Shown in pieces: positions 56,009-64,000 of a stretch of 64,000 bases of DNA. The stretch is from assembly GCA_031216915.1 (NCBI GenBank), contig CM062297.1, forward strand, positions 176,752,356 to 176,816,355, read 5' to 3'. Numbering within the stretch: the stretch's first letter is position 1; each line of letters begins with the position of its first letter. The position numbers and the translations under genes were made by a program. Below the pieces are notes generated by a model that was not told the origin of the DNA, ran no database searches, and saw nothing but the letters and a program-made list of their open reading frames with translations. This stretch comes from Pictodentalium vernedei (Eukaryota > Mollusca > Scaphopoda > Dentaliida > Dentaliidae).

Positions 56009-56612
56009 TAAAGAGAACAATTTTTTTTTATTTACTCTCTTTAACATTTTCTTGTTTACATATATATATATAGGAGAGAAAAATAATAATAAAAAATAAT
56101 TAAAACTATTTTTTTAGATAAAAAAAAGCAAGCCAATTAATAAACAAAAAACAAAAAACCCTTTAAAAAATTGCAAATATACTAGATGATATAGCACAAA
56201 GTATAGTGAAAGATGAAAGTATAATCTACGTTTATAAGAAGCACTTCGAAAAGGGTTGTGCTCCTCGACGGACCTCGGAAATCTTCGTGATGAACAAAAT
56301 ATTTCACACCGATCCGGTGACTTACGAAATCGAAGCTTTGGATGGAGAAGAGATCATTGAAAAGTTTTACGAACAACAATTGCAGAAGACGAAGTTTTGA
56401 TAAAGAAAACAACAATTTTTTTTTTATTTACTCTCTTTAACATTTTCTTGTTTACACATATATATATAGGAGAGAAAAATAATAATAAAAAATAATTAAA
56501 ACTATTTTAGATAAAAGAAGCAAGCTAATTAATAAACAAAAAACAAAAACCCTTTAAAAAATGGCAAATATACTAGATATAGCACAAAGCATAGTGAAAG
56601 ATGAAAGTATTC
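55831..56612 (+). repeat. Tandem duplication of about 391 bp across the integrase-capsid junction
   Basis: 55831-56222 and 56223-56612 are direct copies: each holds the last 58-60 codons of the integrase gene, the AT-rich intergenic region with the TATATA-GGAGAG motif, and the first about 17 codons of the capsid gene. The upstream capsid stub has ATT in place of the ATG start (56170-56172), so only the second copy starts translation. Confidence 0.85.
56206..56400 (+). pseudogene. Duplicated C-terminal fragment of the integrase
   Basis: 64 codons from an ATG that belongs to the capsid-gene stub, reading into the integrase C-terminal region (IYVYKKHFEKG, ending QLQKTKF). It arose at the junction of the 391-bp tandem duplication. 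It lacks any catalytic residue and is probably not a functional gene. Confidence 0.8.
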
Positions 56613-57835
56613 AAGAATATGAGGTTCACGAATATGAACCGGTAACCGGAACGAGTTTGAACAATGCGGGAGAGATAAGAATCAACGTCGAAACTCAAGA
56701 TCTATTCGTATATCCTAGCGAGAGTTACAGAGTGGTGCAGGGGCGTCTCACCAAGGAAGATGGGAGCGACTACGCCGACGACGACACGGTTACTCTAGCC
56801 AATAATGGCATCATGCATCTATTCAGTAATATAAAATACATGCTATCCGGACAAGAGATAGAATCTGTATTTCATCCCGGTCAGGCCACCACGATGTTTG
56901 AACTCTTGACGTATCCTGATGATTTTTCGCAATCCAGAGGACTTAATCAGTTGTGGGTGAAAGACACCGTCTGCCCTGCTAACGCCGGCGCCGCCGCGAT
57001 ATTCGACTACGTCGTCAAGACATCCAGACCTAAAGGAACGTTTTCGTTCAGGATACCTTTGAAACACATCTTCGGATTCGCGGATGATTACAACAAGATC
57101 ATGTACGGATTCAAACACAATCTGACTTTGATTCGAAAAGGAAACGACGACGCAATAGTGAGATTCCCTGCGACTGATGCGGGTAAGTTAACTCTACACA
57201 AGATATCGTGGTTCGTTCCGCACGTGGAGCCTTTGATCGTGGAAAAAGCGCGTCTCTACAAGATCATAGAATCCAAGAGTAAATTACCTGTGGGATTTAG
57301 AATGAGACAGTGCGACACGGCTAGCATTCCACTCTCCATGAATCACTTTGATTGGAGATTGATGGTGAAATCCACTTCTGAGAGACCGCGTTTCATCGTG
57401 GTTGCATTTCAGACTGATCGGGATGGGTCTCAGGAAAAGAATGCGTCGCTGTTCGATCACTGCCATTTGAGAAACATGCAAGTGTTTCTGAACGCCACGA
57501 GATATCCAGCAATCAATTACAATGCGTCGTTCGACAAGAACGATTTCTGCAGACTGTATGGCGACGCCGCTGATTTTAGAAAGAAGTATCATGGTCTAGA
57601 CGAATTGATGAGCAACCCTAATATATCTCCCGGCGAATAGAAGTCGATGTATCCCATGTTTGTATTCGACGTCAGTAAACAGAGTGAACGACTCAAGAGT
57701 AGCATCTTAGACATTCAGATCAAGATGCAATTCGATAGGAACGTGCCGAGAAAAACCGAAGCCTTCACTCTGGTCCTGTCGGACAGAGAATTACAATTAG
57801 AATTGGATGGAAATAAGATGTCGATCATTCGATGA
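56561..57835 (+). pseudogene. Double jelly-roll major capsid protein (hexon-like), one in-frame stop
   Basis: An open frame from ATG 56561 to TAG 57638-57640 (359 codons), then open again in the same phase to TGA at 57833-57835. The start MANILDIAQSIVKDE and later words SYRVVQGRLTKEDG, MFELLTYPDDF, FRIPLKHIFGF, YKIIESKSKLPVGF and SIPLSMNHFDWRL fit the major capsid family of Polintons and adintoviruses, which builds the icosahedral shell. The segment after the TAG (FVFDVSKQSERLKSS, then LVLSDRELQLEL) is the usual last strands of the second jelly roll, so the stop is a lesion, a sequencing error or a suppressed codon, not the natural end. Upstream spacing is set by the 391-bp duplication. Confidence 0.85.
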
Positions 57836-57924
57836 GAGACGTGTGTAAAAAAAAATATAAAAAAACAAAATAAAAAAAAGTAATGAGTAATCATTAAAAA
57901 CAAAAAAAAAAACAAAAAAAAAAT

Positions 57925-57990
57925 AAATAAATAAAAGTAATGAGATCTAGAGAGATTGAACATCTTTCTAAATCTCATTACTTTTTTTTA
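57925..57990. terminator. Hairpin between convergent Polinton genes
   Basis: AAAAGTAATGAGAT at 57931 pairs with ATCTCATTACTTTT at about 57973, with tagaga/tctaaa-like extensions in the loop. It lies in an A-rich region between the capsid gene (plus) and the fibre-like gene (minus). A second AAAAGTAATGAG word is at 57877. It may mark bidirectional 3'-end formation. Confidence 0.45.
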
Positions 57991-58043
57991 TTTTTAATAA
58001 TCACACATTATTTTTTTTAATTAATTATTTCCACGCATTCACT

Positions 58044-59393
58044 GTTTGTTCAAAGGATCTAGTTCGATCAGTAGAGTCACCACGGAAGTGACGGCTTCGG
58101 GATTATTGGGTTTTTGTAATGAAATTAATCCTGCCTCCGGCGTTCACTTTGAGAGGCGTGCCGAACGTGCTAACATTCGCATGTTGATTCTCAGTTTTTT
58201 CGACGCTGTATTTCTTATCGCTCTCTACTCCATTCACCATGAGATTGACGACCACTCTATTTTTCAAATCCGAGGAAGCCAGCCTCATTCGAATGATTTC
58301 ACCTCCTAACAGCATGGGATATCCCACCTGACCATGTTTCGATCCGCTACCTCCGTTTCCAAAAGACCACTCGGTTTTTCCCTCCTCTAACATGCCGGCC
58401 TCCTCAGCCCACACGGTGATCAATTGTCTAGTATATTTGACTTTCTCCACCACCGAAATCAGGGTGCAGGCATCCGTCATGTTCACAGGATCCGGTAGAT
58501 TCATGAGCGTGTGTCCACCCATGACTAGTTTACCTTCTATGATGTCACCCTTTCTCCAGACCGAGTTGTCATCTACGTACTTCCTGCTGACTGCGCTGGA
58601 ATCGAATTCAGGATCGTGATTGAGACCGAATAAATTCTCACCGTTGATGTTGATACCACCCTCCATGGTTCCGCCAGATTGTTTGTTCAGGTAGAGATCG
58701 TCCACTTGTGATTCTACGTATTCTTGTGATCGTATCACGGCAGAATCTACGTAGCCCTTGTTGACCACAGTTGAGTCCGCATCCGTGTCGTCGACCTTCG
58801 ACAGATTCAATATCTTGTTGAATCCCGCATTCAGATCCGATTTCATTTCTTGTTTGTCAGACTTTCTCTGTCACAGATCTACATAGTGTTTGGTCGCCAC
58901 GTCCTTGGGATTCGTGGGAGTGGCCACGTTCGTTATCTTGTTAGAATTGGTGTTCAGTTCCGAGTGCATCGTTTTCTGAATGTATCTATTTCTCAGATGT
59001 TCGCTGAATCTTGCCTGAGAGTTGTCTGCATATTTCTTGGTTGTGGCATCGGTGGAATTTATGGGATTCGCGACGTTCACCAAACGTTTAGATTTCAGAT
59101 CGAGATCATCGGTCATGGCTTTATCCACGTAATTATCTAGCATGATTTGTTCGAAATCCGCATTCCCCCTTAAAAGCGTATTTTTTAGTCGCAGCATCTG
59201 CGAGATCTATCGGCTCGGGAAGATTGTAGAGCTTCTTATCGTTCATGTTCAAAGGTTCCTCTTGAGGTTCATATCTCCGAACGTAACGTTCGTCCAAGTT
59301 GGCAACATCATAACCATCGCCGACTTCGAGCGTCTTCCTCTTCTTTTGAGTTTGACTTTTGTCGTCACTTCTACCAAATTTATCGACTTGCAT
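58044..59393 (-). pseudogene. Fibre-like protein with repeated LP.P...DA.TKKY units, broken
   Basis: Minus-strand frames 59393-59133, 59197-58871 and 58846-58103 carry one protein. The N-terminal part starts MQVDKFGRSDDKSQTQKKRK. It is followed by repeats of about 30-40 residues with a core like LYNLPEPIDLADAATKKYA, LVNVANPINSTDATTKKYAD, ITNVATPTNPKDVATKHYVD and LMNLPDPVNMTDA, then a C-terminal globular domain (VKYTRQLITVWAEEAG, GYPMLLGGEIIRMRL). Such repeats resemble trimeric tail-fibre shafts, so a receptor-binding spike is likely. Lesions: frameshift at about 59165, in-frame TGA at 58871-58873, frameshift at about 58105, with coding continuing to about 58046. Confidence 0.7.
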
Positions 59394-59544
59394 GTTGTTT
59401 TGAGATTTTTGTTTTAAAAATATATTTCAAACGCAGTTTATTAAAAATGAATTATTTTACTTATTTTATTTTTTCGTTTTTATTCGATTAAAATTTTTTT
59501 AATAATTTTTTTACCTTTATATACTATAAAAAAAAAATCTCTCT

Positions 59545-59979
59545 CTAATGTAAATAATTGAGAATGCCTTGAAACCGATCTCCTTCAGACCATCTCTTGA
59601 GAACGTAAAGACACAGATGACCACAAAACACTTGATCTGGCGATTGCACTCGTTCCGTGTTGTAACGAACCATCGATTTGTTGAAATAGTTCTTTATTTC
59701 TTTCGGCGGCGAGATTCCGTAGCTGTCGAAATAATAATTCTTCTTCTCCCCGTTCTTGAACCACGCCTCCCAGTGAGTGCCTTCACCTGATAAATCGTCT
59801 AGATTTACAATTCCGCATTCCGATTGTCGAGGTCTTCTCTTCGGCAAAGCATCTCTGGAAAATATGCCTAGAAAATCTTTGATTTTCAAATTCTTCGCCA
59901 CATTCGACAGATCGATGTTGGATAGGGGTTCGTTAGGTAAGATGACACCTTCTACGGATATCTCTATTTTCTTATTCAT
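59545..59979 (-). CDS. Adenain-type cysteine protease
   Basis: 144 codons, intact. The catalytic residues are visible: His69 in GTHWEAWF, Asp85 in YYFDSYG and Cys119 in VFCGHLCLYVL. Gln112 lies seven residues before the Cys, where the oxyanion Gln sits in adenovirus protease. The His-acid and Gln-Cys spacings match that family (peptidase C5). It would cleave capsid and core proteins during particle maturation. The N-terminal about 50 residues are less conserved. ATG at 59979 is chosen because the region upstream is a long A/T tract. Gene order (fibre, protease, polymerase on one strand) is compact, with 130-150 bp gaps. Confidence 0.85.
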   Translation of the reverse strand: MNKKIEISVEGVILPNEPLSNIDLSNVAKNLKIKDFLGIFSRDALPKRRPRQSECGIVNLDDLSGEGTHWEAWFKNGEKKNYYFDSYGISPPKEIKNYFNKSMVRYNTERVQSPDQVFCGHLCLYVLKRWSEGDRFQGILNYLH

Positions 59980-60044
59980 AAATGCGTATTTTTTTTTTTT
60001 TTTATTTATTTATTTTATTATAATTCACTAAAATGATGTTTTTT

Positions 60045-63000
60045 TTATTTTTTTATTTTTCTTTTTAAACTAACTCTATCGACTTCCATAATCTTGAATC
60101 CATCTAATTCCTCGACTTTCATAATCTTGAATCTGTCTAATTCCTCTTGATTTTCTGGAATCCTATCATCCACAATCATATCTGAAATCCTATCATCTAA
60201 AATTAGATCCAAAGTCCAATGTCCGAGTGCTAAAGTGCTTATTTTATTGTCTAACACGAATCTCTTATCGTCGTCGGCCGTCAGCAAAATCTTGTTGACT
60301 ATTTCGGTATACAAGTCGTGATTTTCGCTTTGAATCGATTTCATAGTCTTATACACCGGACCACTTCCTAACAGACAATCTTTATACTCTTGGAAAGAGA
60401 TGTTTTTCTTCACCACGCATGCTTTAACTCCTTTGCACTTCTTGATCTCTTCATCTTCTAGACGATAAGCATATAGTTTGGGTCTCAAGCCTACGAATTC
60501 GAGAATTTGTTTACCGCCGCTCTCGTCCTTAGAATTTACCCAACACCTTCTTGTTGTCGTTCGATTGAATGTTGGACGGGTGATCGACGGGATAATTACT
60601 CGTGTCAAACCACGAGGCCACGTCTGGAGATATATCTTGGTAGACATCTTTCATCTCTATCTCGTAAAATAAACTGTCTGTGTCGGTGAACAGTAGTTTG
60701 GCTTTATCACCAAATTTTCGTTTGACGTAATCGTAGTGAAACTTGTACATCAATCACTTGCTGATACCTAAGATGATCGGTCCGAGATAATACGGTTTCT
60801 CAAACTTCAGGTGCGTCTTTTGCATGTGAATGGCCACTAGATTTTCGTTGAATACGGTTCGGTGTATGTGATTGTGTTTCGCCACTAATTTTTTTGCTCT
60901 TTTCTCAGACGTGACGAGTTGAACATCGGTTCTCTTCCTGATGTTTTCCATCGATTTACTGTACACGCAGTTGTTCATGAGTTTGAAGAAATCTTTTACG
61001 AAATCGTTCTTGGCTCAAATTCTGAGATTCGTGTTGAGATCGATGTATTTTTCATCCAAGGCTCTTCGTTGAATCGAATGATGCGATGTATGTTGACTAA
61101 TTTCATCCCGTAATCGAAGTATTGTTTCAAATTCTCACTGTAGACGACGTAGTTACATTTGTTAAATAAATTAGGAATGAGTTTTTCCTCATCTCCTTCG
61201 TTCGGTTATATTCGTTCAGGAGCCAGCGGATAATCATTGTGTAGATCGTGTAATTCTTCCGGATAGTTCAAATCGACTTCTAAAATGCAAGGATAGTCTC
61301 TCCATTTTTTGCATCTCTTCCGGTTCCGTTACCCATTCGAAATTTCCAATCGGTAAAGGATGACTCATAGCCCAACCATACAGATTATTAGCGTCCCAAT
61401 ACTGTATGTATTTATTTGACCGTTTCGAATTGAAACCTTCTTTCATGTAGAGATTGTTAGCTTCAGAATATCTGTGGGAGATCATCGAGACGCCACCTCT
61501 CATAGCCCTTTCGAACATGAGCAACATGTCCACGTCAGATAATAATTCCAATTGGACTTCGGTGGTCTTGAACAGAGCGTCCCACGCCAGACTGGGTGCG
61601 GTGAAATACCAAGCCGGATCCAGCTCGTAATTTCGATGACAAACGTCTCGAAAATTTTCGAACACGTCTGCCAAGAGCAGAACGTCAGTCTTCAGATAGA
61701 GATGATGATAATCTCTCATGGTTTTCATATCGAACTATTTCCACACGTTTTTGGCGTGTTCGTAATTCTCGTCGGAAATGTCGGATTCGTATAATTTCGA
61801 ATAAAAATCTTCTTTCGAAAGTAGTGCGGTGTCGTCGAATCTCTTTAGATCGTTCATGTAATCGTAAGGATAGACTCCTTTCCTCAACATGATGTCTACT
61901 CGTTCTCCGAAATGTTCGCTCGTGATTTTAAATTTATCCTTGCTCATGTTATCGACTAATTTTTCCAGAGCGGTTGACATGAATTTAAAACTGTCGATGA
62001 AACGTATGCCTCTACGAATGAATTTCATTTTTTCTTTCAACGTCTCTCCATCGATTACTCTTTTCTTCTCCATGAGCTTCCATTTCGTGAAGGAAATGTA
62101 TCTTTCTTCGCTGTTCGCGATGCAATTTAATTCTTCGTGGGAGGTGCCGAGATTTTTCACGAACAGATGACTGTCATAACCCGAGAGATTGTGAAATATC
62201 ACTGGATAGAAAACGGCATCTCGATATTTTAAATTACACTTGCTGTGAGCCGGACCACGATACAGACATGTATAATGATCGTGGTCTCTGACCTTCTTAT
62301 TTTCCTCTGAATTCTCGTCAAACGATTGTCTGCATATGTGACATTCGGTGGCTCTGTTATTTTCGTCCTGCTGCTCTCGCGTGATGATCATTTTCGCCGG
62401 AGTTTTGAATTTATCGTATAACATTTGAATTTTCAATTCTAACTCTTCCACGAACCTTTGAGCCACGTCGTCATCTTCGCACTGTTTCGTGTAGGTGAAG
62501 CGACCCATGTCGTGTTGCGAGTCGAAAGCGCATTTCACGTAAATGCAATAACCCGTGTGTTTTTGATATCTTTTGATGTAACATCGAAGAGCGTTGGGTT
62601 GGCAGGAACTCATTTTCACGGTGAAGCAAATCGAAATCGGCGTACACGACGAATGGTACTTTTAACCTTCTATTGTGATTTTCAAACTTCATGATGGTGT
62701 TGGGTTTGGGCATTTGAATGGCAATATTCATGATGTTTCGCTAACGATTTTTCGTTGTGAAATGCGTTCATGCAGTTGCAACATAAACATATCTTATGTT
62801 CATGTTTATTATTTTGTCTCGACAGTAATCGGCTCGGATTTTTAACCCAACAATAATGACGATTGTCACCATTTGAAATCAATAATAAAATAATCGTCTT
62901 TTCTCTTTCGAGATACGAAGTCTGTCTGAGAGGATAGATCGTTCATTTTTCATCATCGTATCCCAAGACGTTCACCGCTACGGTGGGATTTTGAGCCTCG

Positions 63001-63720
63001 AAACGTTTGATGTGTTTTAACTGCATTGGAAAAGTCACTCCGGTCCAATCGAGATTTTTATAAGTCTCCTCGTAACGAGAAACTCTATCGGAGTTCATTT
63101 TGACAGAGTATAAAGCGGAGGTGATTGCCCATTTAAAACACTGATCATCTGTATTTCTCACGTTGATCACAGCATTTTTTTTTAGCTAAGAAATGCGGTA
63201 ATTCCACGTAGGAAGACCCTTTCAATGAATTGTTTTCAGTTATATGAATTTCGAGTTTCAACACCTCATCGAATGTCCAATTACTACCTTCATGTTGATA
63301 ATTCGTGAGAGACGTCAACATCTTGTCTTTCATCTTTTTGAAAACGTCTGATAAATCTGAACCTCGAAATGTGGGTTCAACGTTAGATCTGAAATATGCA
63401 TTTTTCACGATGCTCTCGCCGGACTTCACATCGATTTTATTCATCATGCAATGGAGTATCATCTTAATTTTTCATCCCACGTTCATGTGTTCGTGAAACA
63501 AATCCAATATTTTTTTCTTCACCCATTCCATGTATAATTTCGGAACCACATCGGATGTTTTAAAAATGCCTTTGATCGCACTCTCCTGTTCTACAGGCTT
63601 CGATTGGAATATTTCCGCGACCAGTCGTGCTATATATTCTTCTCCTTTCCCTTTGTCGATTGCTTGTCGAATTTCACTTGATATATCTCATTTGTCTAGA
63701 ATCTGAAGTACATCACTCAT
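60045..63720 (-). pseudogene. Protein-primed family B DNA polymerase, multiply disrupted
   Basis: Read right to left. The N-terminal region has NTDDQCFKWAITSAL (63150) and VAVNVLGYD (62960). A Cys/His finger has HKICLCCNC...HHEYC (about 62790). An HNH-like segment has CHICRQSF and DHDHYTC...SKCNL (about 62290). Exonuclease and palm follow: YLKTDVLLLADVF (61700), motif A DANNLYGWAM (about 61390) and motif C TDTDSLFYE (about 60680). The C-terminal part is at 60045-60647. This copies the linear element genome. Lesions seen: TGA 63688-63690, TGA 63472-63474, frameshift at about 63175 in an A run, TGA 62943-62945, frameshifts at about 62690 and 62610, TAG 61735-61737, frameshift at about 61305, and further stops near 61205, 61015 and 60750, with a shift near 60530. 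It cannot make an enzyme. Confidence 0.85.
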
Positions 63721-64000
63721 TTTCGTTTTAGTTTTTTTTTCTTTTCTTTTGAAACTTGAAGTTCTTCAACGGCTTTTTGTTTAGTCGTCTTCTTATTTTT
63801 CACAATCGAAACGTTTTTTGTTTTTTTCGAAGTCGGCATTTCGATTCCTTTTACTATCTTTTTCTTCTTCTCATTTTTCACAACCGATGCATTTTTTGAC
63901 GTCGTTGCTATCGACATTTCGTTTGCCTTTCCATCATTTTGCAAACAATGTTCCTGTATGACTTCAATTTTTTTTGATTTAGTTCTATGATTTCTGAAAT
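63717..64000 (-). CDS. Lys-rich ORF, partial, overlapping the polymerase start
   Basis: The frame is open from the right edge of the window to TGA at 63717-63719. It is highly basic (KNEKKKKIVKG, TSKKTKNVSIVKNKKTTKQK, ending KEKKKKLKRK) with an imperfect internal repeat (ASVVKNEKKKK / VSIVKNKKTTK). Its stop and the ATG of the polymerase frame (63720-63718) overlap as ATGA. It may be a DNA-binding core protein or the C-terminal tail of a larger upstream gene. It is incomplete because the window ends. Confidence 0.6.
   Translation of the reverse strand, partial: FRNHRTKSKKIEVIQEHCLQNDGKANEMSIATTSKNASVVKNEKKKKIVKGIEMPTSKKTKNVSIVKNKKTTKQKAVEELQVSKEKKKKLKRK

Noticed and set aside
57638-63690. Alternative genetic code or programmed stop readthrough in the Polinton
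   Set aside because: All three stop codons and several frameshifts occur in the damaged genes, and intact genes use normal stops. Pseudogenisation explains this better.

Overview
This is eukaryotic, repeat-dominated DNA, most likely from a marine lophotrochozoan invertebrate, with a mollusc as best guess. The guess rests on repeat types seen before in bivalves and gastropods: tRNA-derived SINEs, elements with central tandem arrays ending in hairpin plus TAAAAA, and invertebrate Polinton, DIRS and non-LTR relics. No bacterial gene structure, rRNA, intact tRNA or CRISPR array is present. No multi-exon host gene could be recognised, so nearly everything here is mobile or tandemly repeated DNA.

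Layout. 0-2.7 kb: a SINE, a TTAA-flanked fold-back MITE and a 1-kb inverted-repeat element. 2.9-34.0 kb: a non-LTR reverse-transcriptase relic whose 5' part (2890-3226) and 3' part (33357-34020) flank about 30 kb of other sequence. That 30 kb is mostly a giant imperfect inverted repeat (arms about 3.45-19.6 kb and 24.95-31.25 kb). Its outer ends are arrays of the palindrome GTCGTAATTACGAC and its centre is a Thr-codon minisatellite plus a 3-kb Helitron-like array element. The left arm carries later insertions, including a 3.2-kb Helitron-like array element and a 1.5-kb element with AGTAGTA termini. 34-46 kb: SINE, MITEs, two more AGTAGTA elements with exact 6-bp target duplications (one nested in a TA-flanked element), and a hAT-like MITE. 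46-52.4 kb: a decayed DIRS-like tyrosine-recombinase retrotransposon riddled with TTAA MITEs.

52.7-64 kb: a Polinton/Maverick (adintovirus-like) element running off the right edge. Plus-strand genes are a small Cys/His ORF, a membrane protein, a zinc ribbon-phospholipase A2-integrase fusion, and a double jelly-roll major capsid protein with one in-frame stop. Minus-strand genes are a fibre-like repeat protein, an adenain-type protease, a protein-primed DNA polymerase B with many lesions, and a Lys-rich ORF overlapping the polymerase start. Together they would supply replication (PolB), chromosomal integration (integrase), and capsid assembly, maturation and membrane entry (capsid protein, protease, PLA2). 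No packaging ATPase or penton was found; these may lie past 64000 or be lost. Genes on the two strands converge on a hairpin at about 57.95 kb.

The most unusual items are the giant inverted repeat splitting one retroelement; the AGTAGTA family, whose 6-bp duplications and AG...CT ends match Polinton integration rules; one AGTAGTA copy whose termini have been amplified into six tandem repeats on each side; and TTAA insertions whose empty sites can be read inside this window.
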